A DNA stretch of 52,929 nt from Chromera velia (GCA_018398765.1 JAHBMJ010005484.1:17501-70429), one strand, 5' to 3'; shown: positions 11,560 through 22,193, numbered from the stretch's first letter. Program-made: numbers and translations. The notes: generated by a model not told the origin, from the sequence alone.

Positions 11560-13964
11560 AAAGGAATCAAAGTGCTCTCAGTGCGGAGACACAATAAAGG
11601 ATCTGGGCTCTCGTGCACGTCTTTGTCACATGTGCTGAACGAAAGCACGGAAAGGACGACGAGAACAAAAAACGCAGTGCGATACAGCACGTCGTGACAG
11701 AGCACGAAGATTGATGCTTGCACAACCATGTGCAAATAACACGTGCCAAGCTGGCTCCAATGGTGCTCGTGCCTTTCGGTGTGCCCGGTCAGAGTACTGC
11801 AGTCGCTATTGCAAGGACGCTGCGTCACATGCTGAACGTTGTGCAAACACTATGTGTCCGTCTGCCGACGGTAGTCGTGCGTTTCGGCGTGGCCGCTCAG
11901 AGTACTGCAGTCGCTATTGCAGAGACACCGCAACATGTACTGAAACTGAACAGGCTTGTGCAAACATTATGTGCCAATCTGGGCCTGGTAGCACGCGTGG
12001 TCGTCGGAGGACCAGATCCGTGTACTGCAGCAGACGGTGTGCACTTACAAACTGGCGTGAAGAAACGGGGGCGGCTGCGCGTGCTCCACAACATTACTGC
12101 GCTCGGCCTTATTCGGTAAGTCCCCGACCCCTGTCTACTTGCAACTGTCCCTGCACCTTCTAATGCATTCGGCCTCTCTGCGTTTTCACAACTCAATTTT
12201 ACGGACTTACGTCACACTTTTCCACTCACGCAGGAATAGCTGCACTTACTTACACGCCTGTACTGGGCATCCCGTATGTCTGAGTTTTCGTAGTCTTTTT
12301 ATTTTCCGTGCAGGATGTGCTTCATGCCCGACTGAAAAGACGTGTGCACCGCCTCGACTTTCCACGTAGGCCCCGACATTCAGAGATCATGAAAGCAATG
12401 GTGGAAACACGTGAACGTGATCTGCCCAGGTCATTGTGGAGATGGTGCTGTGCCGTCTGTGCGTCAGAAACCGCCCATGCAGGCTTCCTGTCGGTGCCTG
12501 ACTTTGAATTGTTTGTATCAAAGCTACTGGTAGATAAGCACGCACAGGCCCCTGCAGCCGAGAACGCCGCAGTGAATGAAGGAGAAATCGAACGTGAGGA
12601 AACTGATTGCTTGCACTGCGGTATGGGTTCTTATCATTGCGTACACGAACGTTGTGGACACTGCTCTGCCCAAAACTGCACCCAGTGTTCCAATGACTCG
12701 TTTAAGTGGGAGAGATGGGTTACAAAACGATCCCGTGTCAGGCGTGCGACAGATGGGAATACAGAAAATGAGTAGACAGGTGGGGACGAAGAAAGGGAGG
12801 ATGATGAAAACGATTGGCAGAACAGGACTAAGTACGTAGACGTCAATCACGAGGATGCCGAGCAGCAAGGTGGGGCGGAGAGAAACGAAACAGCATCTCA
12901 AATGGTCGACAATCCCCCTGTGCTGATGGTGAATGCACTGTCGTGGTTGGCAAATCCCTACTTGTCTCCAGTTGTCGGGCACGCCTAAAAGGTCTTCAGC
13001 TACCCAGACGGTTGGAGCGCCCTTAATGGTCTCGTTCTCTCACGAGACGGCCTGCATAAGATTTCGGATGCCGACAAGAAAACCGGAAGGCTGCTTCCAT
13101 TTGAAGGTGAGTATGTGGAAATAATTTTGGTCTCCATGGGGGTTACGCATACCAAAATCAACTTCCATTGGCTTGAAGCATTCAGCTCTTTTTTCATGCC
13201 CCTTTCAAACACCGATCATGACTCTCGCAGAAACGTTTGTCTTCGAGAATGCACTCCCCTACTGACAGAAGTTTGACTTGACACATGTACACCATACGCC
13301 AGTTCTTGCACACCTTCTGCATTTCCTCTTCCTGGCCCTTGTCCATATGCAGACAATCTGGAGAAAGGCGTCGTTGTCTGCACGTCGTGTTTCAAGTCGA
13401 TCGCAGAGGGTCGGGGACGGCCAAAGGAAGCCTTGGTGCTTCGATGGAATCGTGACAAGAGAGCTGCGGAGATGTATGAAGACGTCGGTGAGGAGGTTCC
13501 CAAGATTCTTTGTCCCCCTTTTGACGACCTGTAGTACTAGGAACGTGCCTTGCTGTCAAAGGCCTGTTTCATACTCGTACCTTTTCTGTGACCTGACCAT
13601 TTTATTCCGAGTTGATCGGACTCGTTTGTCTCTCCCCCTAGCTTTCCTCATAGGCGTTATTGGGCAACGGTCCTCCTGTTTTGTCTACCTCATCCCTTGC
13701 GCCCTCTTGCGACTGATCGCCGAACTTCGTTTTCACTATCTACGTTTTGAAGTGTGCAACAAATCATAAATTGCCGTATGTTTATCATTTATTGTTATTT
13801 TATTGAGTCCTCCGGGTGTGCAGGTCCGAATCGTCGGCAGCTTGAACAAAATCACCGCATGGGGGAAAGAGGTTTCGCTTCAGAGATCGTTGCTTGGACA
13901 TCGCAACGCAAAGCTCGCATGGACGTTCTTTCCTCAAGATGCCCGCGAGATAATTGGTTCTTTT
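11560..13964 (+). pseudogene. Helitron-like element gene, decayed N-terminal part
   Basis: Four exon-like blocks join in phase: about 11560-12115 (phase 0), 12314-13106 (phase 1), 13353-13576 (phase 0) and 13824 to about 13964. The introns are GT-AG, with donors GTAAGT, GTGAGT and GTACCT. The third and fourth blocks read a CTSCFKS motif, then a CPPFDDL/ERALLSKA stretch, then RSLLGHRNAKLAWTFFPQD. This order (CxxC, Leu/Glu helix, then a GHxxAFxQD-like end) resembles the DUF6570-type domain ahead of the Rep and helicase domains in Helitron proteins. No Rep (HUH) or helicase motif follows. In-frame stops occur at 11636 (TGA), 12773 (TAG), 12986 (TAA), 13532 and 13538 (TAG), so it is probably a dead copy. 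The family call is from motif layout only. Confidence 0.4.
11725..12070 (+). repeat. Three tandem Cys-rich protein repeats (CANxMC...YCSRYC)
   Basis: Within the first block of the Helitron-like gene three copies of a roughly 35-45 residue unit follow one another. Each starts with CANNTC, CANTMC or CANIMC and ends with EYCSRYC, EYCSRYC or VYCSRRC. The spacing of Cys pairs suggests a small zinc-binding fold repeated three times. Copies 1 and 2 also match closely at DNA level around the AGAGTACTGCAGTCGCTATTG segment (11791 and 11901), so at least one duplication is recent. A further CxxC...CxxC unit (KCSQC, CHMC) lies just upstream, ending at the TGA at 11636. Confidence 0.6.
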
Positions 13965-14220
13965 TTTTTTTTTCTTCTACTCAGCAACACTATTATTTCT
14001 AATTATAATCAACAATTTTGATGCAAACTACAATCGAATTGATAAAACTAAATAGTAAAGCTCTTCTTCTGAAGTTCTTAAATCTTCATGGGATGAGAAC
14101 AATATAAGAACGTCGTTTTGTAGGACAGAATAGGGTATCTATCTATATTTCTCAATCTGTCTGCACGAATAGGTGCGTATAGGTCCATCTAATTTACTTA
14201 TATCCGTTCGAACTCAACTT

Positions 14221-14360
14221 GAACTATTCAAATCGACGCACGCATGGAACTCTCTCATCAGGGCCCCGGCATACCCCGAAGGGGGTATCCTGCATGCATG
14301 CATGCATGCAGCTGCTTTCTGCCGGCCCTAATTCTGCATGCATGTTCGCACGCGCACAAA
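14221..14360. repeat. Palindromic ATGC run and CCCC/GGGG hairpin
   Basis: An ATACCCC-GAAG-GGGGTAT hairpin at 14269-14289 is followed by CTGCATGCATGCATGCATGCAG, a self-complementary run of GCAT units. Similar GCAT palindromes occur at 17396-17425 and 30040-30063. No gene is visible between 13970 and 14810 apart from possible promoter or 5' untranslated sequence of SEM1. Confidence 0.5.
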
Positions 14361-14813
14361 TCCGATTTCTTTGTTAAGTGCCCCCTATAAAGGCGGATCT
14401 GTATCGCCGTCTCCAAAATTCTCCTGAGTCATTCAACGAATCTCACATAATCTCACCTCTGCGGGAACCGACGAGAATCAGGTTTTGAGAGTGGTCAGCA
14501 TTGCGACTCCAACCACGTCGTGTTTTCACCCGTCTGCGCAAATTCTTCCTGCCGGAACTTGGTGCTTCGCATTTTGAAAGTCAAGGACCACGTCGACAAG
14601 TGGAATCTTGACGCGGCTGTGAGGATCTGTATATTCGTCTTCGTGTGTGTGTGTCAATTCCTTCGCGTGCTTCAGATACAACCAGTTGCGATATTTTCTG
14701 AAGGATTCATCTGATCTTGCTCTCCTGCTCTTACCTTCTGGTCTGCTCTTCCTCTACCTGTCTGCTCGAGAGAGAGTCTGAGTGGGTTAAGGAGACGAAG
14801 AAACAGACAGACA

Positions 14814-16458
14814 ATGCCCGACGCAAAGGCGAAGGCTGCCCCTCCTGTCAAGGAGAAGGAGGCTGAAGAGAAAAAGGAGGATGAGGAGAAGAAGGCAGAC
14901 AAGGACGAGAACACATTTGAGGACGAGGACGACTTTGAGGAATTTGAACGCTATGGTCAGTCAGTCAGTCCCTATATAGATCAGTCTGCAAGTTCGTTCG
15001 CTTCGGAACTGGCCTGTCCACTTTTGGAATTCTTCCGGACAGCAGACAGCGGTGAGGAAATTCCGTTCAGCCGAGAAGGTTGCAGCGTGTAGAGAGACGC
15101 ATAGCATCGTCGCACTTTCTTGGAATCTGTGGAAGCAGAGACGGGCGTCCGTCTCCATTTGCAGGCTCACGTCCGAGCCTCCCTCCCGAAAGTCGGGAAT
15201 GCGATTGCAGAATCAGAGCACGCCTTTGCATGTGCATGAATACGCACGGAAATGTCTCATTCTGCAGAGCTCTTTGGACGTGCGATAGAATGTGCTTCAG
15301 TGACATGTCTGCTCAGTCGCTCGTGTAATCCGAATCGCAGAAAAGAACAAACCTCTGCTGATATAATTAAGGACAGTCTGCATTTCTATCCTTTGAGAGA
15401 AGCCCTTCGTACTCACCAGATTGATGAATTCTATCTGACTGTCTGCAGGCCAAGTCACAGAAGAGGCCAAACCCGATGCACCAGGGAAGTGGGACAAACA
15501 GTGGGATGCAACAGGTCGGTCGGTCGGAGTCAAGGTCAACAGTTCTGTCTCTTTGGCTGCCTCTCTCTTCCTCCCTCCCTCCCCCCCCCCTCTCTCTGCC
15601 TCCCACCATCTTTATGACAGATAGTGAGACAGCCGATTCGACTCCTTTTTTCTTTTTCTGTCCTTGATCCTTTCAGTAGACAGACAGAAAAATAGACAGA
15701 CAGACAGACAATATCGCCTTTTCTTCACTTCATTTTTTCCGACCAGACAGACAGACAGACACACCAGACAGACCAGACAGACCAGACAGACAGACAGACC
15801 AGACAGACCAAACAGACCAGAAAGACAGACCAGAAAGACAGACAGAAAGACAGACCAGACAGACAGACAGACCAGACAGACCAGAAAGACAGACAGAAAG
15901 ACAGACAGAAAGACAGACCAGAAAGACAGACCAGAAAGACAGACCAGACAGACCAGACAGACCAGACAGGCAGACAGACAGACAGACAAACGGAACGACC
16001 AACACACATTCCGTCGAGCGGGTCGAGGCGCTCTGTGGCGCCTGCCTTCTTGACTCTTTTGAATGGAGAATTGAACCATCTCACCTCACCCCATTTCTCT
16101 GATGTTCCTTACATGCACTCGCCCGTCATTCGTCTTCGAATTGCCCCATTTCTCCGCAACGATTGACGATTGGTGATAAAAAGAGACGACGGGACTCTTA
16201 AGGAACCGCCCCATTCCTTTTTCTTCGTTGCGTTCCTGCGCGTCTCTGAGGATGAGAACGAAAACTGTTGTGCGTATTATGTGTGGACGTGAATGTGCAC
16301 AGTCAGCGCTTCTGCCTGTACATTGTATCCATGCATAAAATGTGTATTTATTTTGTGCGTCTGTCTGCCTGAGTGCAGGGTGGGACGACGAGGACCCGAA
16401 GGACGACTTCACGAAGCAGTTGAAGGCAGAGCTGGACAAGAATCTGGGTGGGAAATGA
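14814..16458 (+). CDS. SEM1: 26S proteasome complex subunit SEM1/DSS1
   Basis: Small acidic subunit of the 26S proteasome lid, also a partner of BRCA2-type and TREX-2 complexes in other eukaryotes. Exons are 14814-14955, 15449-15514 and 16379-16458, all junctions phase 1, stop TGA, 95 residues. The family signature is clear: an acidic EDEDDFEEFE block (exon 1), KWDKQWD (exon 2), then WDDEDPKDDFTKQL and AELDKN (exon 3), matching the conserved W-D...WDDD..DDF..QL..EL layout. Human DSS1 has 70 residues; here an extra Lys/Glu/Ala-rich stretch of about 30 residues precedes the acidic block. Intron 1 starts with four GTCA units and intron 2 with GTCGGTCGGTCGG. Intron 2 also holds the CAGA array. 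The next gene downstream is the kinase relic on the same strand. Confidence 0.95.
15676..15992. repeat. CAGA/CCAGACAGA tandem array
   Basis: Imperfect array of CAGA units mixed with ACCAGACAG and AGAAAGACAG variants, about 310 bases, wholly inside intron 2 of SEM1. It is open in several frames on both strands because the unit contains no stop, which produces meaningless Ser/Cys/Leu/Val-rich or Asp/Arg/Gln-rich translations. Confidence 0.95.
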
Positions 16459-17682
16459 GATGAAAAAGAACCAGAATCGCTTTGTCTTGTGTCTGTCCTT
16501 CTGTTCACTGGTTTGTCACTCCGAGCCTCCATTCCTTCGATTGGCCAATCAATCGATTGGTTGGCTGGGTATCGACTCGTCACAATGCAAGACTGTGGGC
16601 TGTCGTGCTTTCACCCTGAGTTTGCCTCGACAGTCCAGAGGAAACACTTTCTTTGACCGTCAACGAAGTGTGCATGTGAATGGAGGTCCAACGGAAGCAG
16701 TACAGTGCTCGGCAATGGGTTCTCAATCTAGGGTTGTACACCGTGACGGGTGGTTGAATCGATGGATTGATTGTTTTGCCATGGTTTTGGGTCAAGTTAA
16801 GGGGGGGGGGGGCTGTGCTGAAGAAAACTGTTTAACTTTAATCTTGAAGTTCAAAAAAAGAAGAGCTGTTCCTCATGCATATATCTACGAGTTCGTCTAT
16901 ATATTTTTTTTTTAATTAAAAAAAAATAAGTCAGCTAGGTTTTAAACACAGTTTTCAGAAATTTGGACCATAATCCTTTCAAACTTTTGAGTCTTTCGAT
17001 CCTAACAATGTCCCTTGAGCTACCTTTAGCTGCAAAAGGAAGTGAGAAAAAACTTATTGCATCATAAAAAAGGGGGAGAAGATGATATTAAAAAGGAGAT
17101 TGCAGATTAGATGTTGATCTAATATATTCAAACGAAAGGGTCTTGAAAAAAACAATCGAATGATCAACTTTGAGGGCCACCCTGCATGGCAGATGCCAAG
17201 CGTGGCCTAGACTGTGACATTTTCCAAGAATCACTAATGCTAAAAACGAGAGAAAGATCTCAAAAGAAAGGAAACACCTTGCTTACTCGAACCCATTGAG
17301 GGTTACAGAAAAAAAACAGAAAAAAGACGTGGGCAGCATCATTCCAGTCTAAATCGATCTGCGCGTAACGCCGAGTACGAATTGTGCATGCAAGCAACAT
17401 GCTTGCATACATGCATGCATTAAGATCGAGCTGCATGCAGTGATTCGACCTGGGAATCGACCATGACCTTATATAGTTTCGTCCCACCCTGAGCAGTGGA
17501 CTCCAAAAAGGCAAGAGAGATTCGCCTCCTGTCATCTGTGTACTGTGCCTCTGCCCTGTGGTTTGTTATTGGATGTGCACCCCAACTTGAGTTCACCTAT
17601 GCAGCTGACTGACCGGTGTTTTGTCTGACTGACCTTTACAGCCCTACCAACTTTCCGTGTGAGACTTGAACAATCCTGCACA
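16459..17682. other. Intergenic, SEM1 to kinase
   Basis: No coding exon is apparent. A G homopolymer lies at 16801-16812, an AT-rich part at 16890-17160, and a GCAT palindrome group at 17396-17437. The 5' untranslated region of the kinase gene is probably in the last 100 bases. Confidence 0.5.
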
Positions 17683-18914
17683 ATGGTGAAGAAGGTAGTG
17701 GTCGAAGCCGAGGGGGAGAAACCTTTCGATCACAGTCCTCGAGTCGCCCTCCGAAAACAACTTCAACGTCTGAAGACCCCCTACGTTCTGCTGTATGGCC
17801 CCATCACCTGGATTTTTACCTTCGAGCTGTACTTCATAGGTGTCTTTACCGCCAGAGGGGCCATCCTGATGTCAATGGCCCACACCTTGACTCAGATTGC
17901 CCCTGTGATTGCCCTGATGTTAGAAAAGCATTATGACTGGCTTTTCACGGTTACCCTCATTGTGATGACCTGGTGCTGCGATGCGTCACTCTCCAGCCCC
18001 CCCTCTGAAGAAGTCTGGTTTGCCTATAACCTGATTTAAGGGACAGCCACGATGTTCCAAATTATGCTGGCCTGCGGTCTACAGCTTCCCACCCGTTGTT
18101 TCTACACGTACATTTCTTGTTCCCTTGTCGCCTAGGTGGCAGCCAGGTTTTACTTCGTCAGCACAGTGTACAAGGTAGTCTCAGAGCACGACTACATGTC
18201 CACAATGGCGTGTGCAACTGCTGGGGGGCTGATGTCTGGTGGCATCCGCACGTTGACAGACGAAGCCCTAGAGTCTTTCGTCAAATCCGACATCCAACGT
18301 CGGAATACAGAGGAGCAGCGCCACTCTTTCCTTGCGTACATCATGCATGAAGTGACTGTCCACAATCCCCTCAACGTTACCGCATTGCTTGTATGCAAGC
18401 AGCTTGCCTCCATTGGGGAGACTGCCGTAAAACTGGCCAAAGAGGGGGGGGGCAAAGCAGCAGTGGTGCTAGGTCCTTGCTTGAATAATTTGAAAGAACT
18501 GTCAGTCACCATCCAAGCACAGGTCGAACAGATGGGGGCGATTTGTAACGACGTCCTGCAGCTTGAACAGCTCACCACAGGTCGTTCCAAGTACGGATTC
18601 ACCTGCGCAGACGTACAGGAATTTTTTAACAATCTTGTAAAATAAATGGAACGAGTGATGCAGAGCAAGCTGCTCCACTTCACAGCACACAGAATCTACA
18701 TAGACCCCAAACTCGCGGGGCGGGTGATCGTCACGTGGGCAGACTTCAACAGACTCCGACAGGTGAGAATCTGACAGTAGTCGCACAATGGCCGCTTCAG
18801 CATTCTCTTGGCTGCCCTTGCTCAGCAAGCTTGCACTCCTCTCTTGGCAGTATCCATCTCGCACTTCTTTGCAGACTGCAATACTGCATGAGTGTGTGTG
18901 TGTGTGCTGTGTAT

Positions 18915-18953
<39 letters not shown>

Positions 18954-18978
18954 GTATATGTTAGAGAGAGAGAGAGAG

Positions 18979-19026
<48 letters not shown>

Positions 19027-19534
19027 TATATATGTACATACGGTTGTGTGAACGCGTGCTAATGCAGGTCCTCAGGAATATCTTCTCCAACGCCCGAAAG
19101 TACACCCCTGCGAATGGTAAAGTCATCTTCACTCTCTGCGCCTCCCTCCTGCCTGAGGCCCTTACCCACTGCAAGGGCACTGTCCCTCACTACGATGCCT
19201 TCCCAGAAGCAGCCAAGCATTCCACTGGATCTCTCTGCGTTTTGGTATCCGTAATACAGGTATGGGGGTGGCCTTTGAGGATCTCCCAAAACTGTTTAAG
19301 GCCTACAACGCTATCCGAGCAGGCACTGCCATGAATGCAGGCGGCACAGGATTACTAGGCATGTGCATCTCCCGTGTGTTCGTTGAAGCACACTGCGACG
19401 CTTGGATTGGAGCCAGCAGTGACAGTGAAGGGAAAAGCTCCGAGTTCTTTTTTGAATTTTCGGCCCCTCTCCATCCCACTGCTGCCGACCTGGTTACCGC
19501 CGCAAAAGAACAAGAACCCAACCGGAAACTTTGA
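17683..19534 (+). pseudogene. Membrane histidine kinase, probably a recent pseudogene
   Basis: Two-component sensor kinase layout. ATG at 17683; three N-terminal hydrophobic segments (near WIFTFELYFIGVF, LTQIAPVIALML, WLFTVTLIVMTW). The H-box reads MHEVTVHNPLN, with phospho-acceptor His codon at 18346. Then come a helical linker, the N-box VLRNIFSNARKYTP (exon from 19068), the G1/F region GMGVAFEDLPKLFKAY and the G2 box GTGLLGMCISR (canonical GTGLGL). A clear intron runs 18763-19067. Damage: in-frame TAA at 18037, TAG at 18133, TAA at 18643, and a one-base shift near 19250, exactly where the catalytic Asp of the G1 DTG motif belongs. The first two stops can be spliced out, because the TAG ends a good acceptor (TTGTTCCCTTGTCGCCTAG) at 18135. 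The third stop and the frameshift cannot. No receiver domain is seen. Either a recent pseudogene or a live gene with assembly errors. Confidence 0.75.
18915..19024. repeat. (TG)n(GA)n microsatellite in kinase intron
   Basis: Compound TG and GA dinucleotide run filling the middle of intron 18763-19067. It has the same composition as the compound repeat at 5082-5190. Confidence 0.9.
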
Positions 19535-19543
19535 AACAACACC

Positions 19544-20440
19544 GTGAGCCCCTCTCCCCTCTGTCGTCGCTCTTCCCACAGCAGCGTATTCATCGTCAAC
19601 CGGTGCAACTCTCTCCTCGAACTCAGCGCGCAAAACACAGCAGGGTCGGACGACTCAAAGAAGTTAGAAGAGACTCCAAAAGGATACAACATCACAACAT
19701 ACAACATCACACCGAAGACCCTCGATCTCGAAACTCCCGCAGTCTCCTCTTCCTCTTCCTCTTCTGTTACCGTCTCCGCCTCCGCTTCTGCTGCAGTAAG
19801 AGCAAGATTCCTCCCCCGTGTGCGTCGCCAGCTCGAAGAGGACGAAGAGGGTGCCTCCTTTGATGAGGAGGACCTCACAAAGATGCAGCAAGAGGGGACG
19901 GAAGCGGTGATGGTAGAGGAGAAGAAACATCAAGTACAGCTGCTGGAGGTCAAGTACAGAGAAGAAACTTTATCCTCTTCATCAAGTACAGCTGCTGAAG
20001 GTTCAAAGGAAAAAAGCCCGACAAAAGGCTCCCAGACAGAGACGTCACACTCGTCCCAGACAAGTCCTTCCTTCTCCTCAGAAGAAGCCAGGGAGATTTG
20101 CAACGCGTTTGCTGATGTTTTTGGTTCTTCTTCTTCTTCTTCTTTTTCTTCTGCTTCTTCTTCTAATTTTTTTTCTTCTTCTGCTTCTTCTTCTTTTACT
20201 GGTTCTTCTTCTTCTTCTTCTTCTTCTTCTTCTTCTTCTTCTTCTTCTTTTTCTTCTTCTTCCTTTCCCTTTCTGAATGAGGGGCATAAGGGGGGGAAGG
20301 CCCTCTCTCTTTCTCTGAAGTCTCAAAAGGCAGAGGAGCCTCCTGCCCGGCGTCGGGGCAGTTCTTTGTCTCCATCCCTGAAGCAACAGAGCTGGACATG
20401 CAAGAGCTCTGCTCCCTGTCCTCCTCTGTCTCAAGGCTGA
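19544..20440 (+). CDS. Ser-rich open frame, possible exon ahead of the ankyrin gene
   Basis: A 298-codon open frame without a family match. It has no ATG at its head but a strong acceptor (CTCTTCCCACAG, ending 19581) that could open an exon. The product would be Ser/Glu-rich: an SSSSSSSVTVSASAS block, an acidic EEDEEGASFDEED stretch, then poly-Ser encoded by the TTC array. The composition before the array is protein-like (varied, charged). It may be the N-terminal part of the ankyrin gene downstream, or a C-terminal extension once attached to the kinase, which ends only 10 bases before it. Its end at 20440 overlaps a different frame of the ankyrin gene. Confidence 0.3.
   Translation: MSPSPLCRRSSHSSVFIVNRCNSLLELSAQNTAGSDDSKKLEETPKGYNITTYNITPKTLDLETPAVSSSSSSSVTVSASASAAVRARFLPRVRRQLEEDEEGASFDEEDLTKMQQEGTEAVMVEEKKHQVQLLEVKYREETLSSSSSTAAEGSKEKSPTKGSQTETSHSSQTSPSFSSEEAREICNAFADVFGSSSSSSFSSASSSNFFSSSASSSFTGSSSSSSSSSSSSSSSFSSSSFPFLNEGHKGGKALSLSLKSQKAEEPPARRRGSSLSPSLKQQSWTCKSSAPCPPLSQG
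20117..20268. repeat. (TTC)n array
   Basis: About 150 bases of TTC/TTT units. Read in the + frame it is poly-Ser; as RNA it is also a perfect pyrimidine tract. The ankyrin frame opens some 40 bases later, just past an AAG and a CAG, so the array may act as the pyrimidine tract of an intron. Confidence 0.9.
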
Positions 20441-21348
20441 TGCCTCTATTGAGCAAGTCCACCTCTGCAGGAACGAGCAGAAGTGGGAGTGAGTGGGGTG
20501 AGCTGTCTTGTTTCTCAGTGGAAAGGGAAAAAACAGATTCTCCAAGGCCGCGGCAACAGCCACCTCCGCAAGCCTTCCAACTCTCGAGTACCCACCTTCC
20601 CCCCAAGGTCCGGAAACTGAACAAATCAGAACCCAAGCCGCTTCGTTTCCGGTCTTTGCGGGTGTAGAGGAGAGGCGGTTCTCCCCCCTCTTTTTTCAAA
20701 TCCAGAGGGGCAGTGCGCTCACCCCTGCTCGATGCTGCAGAGATTGCGAGGACAGAGACTTTCAGGGCTATGTTTGAATTCTTCTCAGAAGATAGCATGC
20801 GCTCTGAGGTTCTGCATGAGGCACTGCTAATGGCAGCAAGAAAGGGGGTGTCAGAGATTGTTTCTTTCCTGTTGGAGGCTCGAGCGGCAGCTCTCTGCAG
20901 CGATGTCGACTTACAGATCGCTCTGAAAGAAGCGATCCAGATAGGCTCTGCGGAGACTGTGCATGTGCTGTTGCAAAGAAAGGGAGAATCTTTGCGCATG
21001 GAAGCAAGAGCTGGGGCTCTGCAGATGGCCTGTTCTGTTGGGAGTCTGGAAGTTGTTGACCTTCTCCTGAAAGAGGGCGGTGTATCTGCTGGGGCAGTGG
21101 ATCTGCCTGATGGATATGGAGGGACTGCTCTGATAGCAGCGGCAGCAGCAGGGAAAGGGGACATAGTCAGGGTCCTCCTCAATGCCGGTGCAGATCGAAC
21201 CTGCAGGAACACCAGAGGAGAAACGGCCCTCGACATCGCCATCAGAAGGGGTCAGAAAGGGGTTGTGAAGATCTTGCAGCCCTCGCTGTCTTCCCACGTT
21301 GTGTCCCTCTTTTCCATTTCTTTTATGTCATATTGCACTCTGTGTTGA
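20300..21348 (+). CDS. Ankyrin-repeat protein (3' part)
   Basis: Protein-interaction scaffold by family; partner unknown. One frame runs from about 20300 to the TGA at 21346, broken once by TAG at 20665. The first part is a non-repeat head (LDMQELCSLSSSVSRLMPLL), followed by four or five ankyrin units. The clearest are EALLMAARKGVSEIVSFLLE, GALQMACSVGSLEVVDLLLK, GGTALIAAAAAGKGDIVRVLL with NAGAD, and GETALDIAIRRGQKGVVKIL. The TAG can be removed by a 42-base GT-AG segment (20663-20704) with a C/T-rich tract; removal keeps the frame. Otherwise this is a pseudogene or the TAG is read through. The start is not determined. Confidence 0.6.
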
Positions 21349-22190
21349 CTGCCTTTCGATTCTTTTATTTGATTTATTCTTTGTAAATCTGTCTGTTGGG
21401 TTCGGGTGACCACAAGAGGGGGAGGGGGGGGGGGTAGGAAATACTGTCGTGCAAAAGAGAGAGAGAGCGATCGAGAGAGAGAGAGAGAGAGAGAGAGCAT
21501 TCGAGGGAGAAAGAAGGGGGAAGAGGCTCACGCATCAGAAAAGGGGGGTCTTGGGGGGAGGGGAGAGTGAAAGAAAGGTTCCTCAGGTTCTCCTGACCTT
21601 CCAGGCCTTCCAGGTTCTCTCACACGAGGGGGAGACAAAAACACTGTCAGAGAAGGAAGAGTTGCAGCGTGCGCAAAGTGCTGCTGGCGCTGCTGATCCG
21701 CTCGCACGGGAAAGAGGGGAGGGGGAACGAGGGACGAGGTTTTTGATTAATCTGCTTCATAGTTATGTATGCTTTCACCAGCCATGCTTTCATGTTTCCA
21801 TATGCGCAATCATGTCAGCCATGTACCAAACACATGGGTGGGGTCTGCAAAGCATTACATTCATGGTCACGCTTGTTTGTCAGTACCTGAACGGTGGCTT
21901 GCGTGTTTAGTCAGATGGGCAGGAAGTTCCTTTGATTCAGAACTCCTGCACTTCTTTGCACTTCCCTCTCTCTCTGACTCTCTTCTCTTCAGCTGTGCGT
22001 GCATGTGTGTTCGTGTTTGTGCATGTGGAATCAGAGCCATCGCCCTTCAGCTCTTCAATAAGAGGGAATCTGGGGAGAAGAGAACCTTTGCGGCCTCTCT
22101 GAAGGCAGCCTTCATTGCGGTGTCGTGCTTTCTCTCTTCTTTTTCCGGCTCTTCTTGTTCTTCTTTCATGCCTTCCTATGTTCCTTTGTA
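21349..22190. other. Intergenic with GA microsatellite
   Basis: A GA array lies at 21457-21498. The rest is G-rich, then mixed. No exon with a partner was found. Confidence 0.4.
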
Positions 22191-22193
22191 TAT

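Noticed and set aside
15612-16084. Frames reading Ser-Val-Cys-Leu or Asp-Arg-Gln-Thr repeats
   Set aside because: Translations of the CAGA array inside SEM1 intron 2.
19235-19257. A 15-base GTATCC...ATACAG segment in the kinase G1 box as an ultra-short intron
   Set aside because: Removing 15 bases leaves the frame unchanged, so it does not repair the shift; a missing base explains the sequence better.
20196-21242. 348-codon open frame on the minus strand opposite the ankyrin exon
   Set aside because: Its product is Lys-runs from the TTC array plus an antisense reading of the ankyrin repeats; it starts and ends without splice or family support, so it is a shadow.
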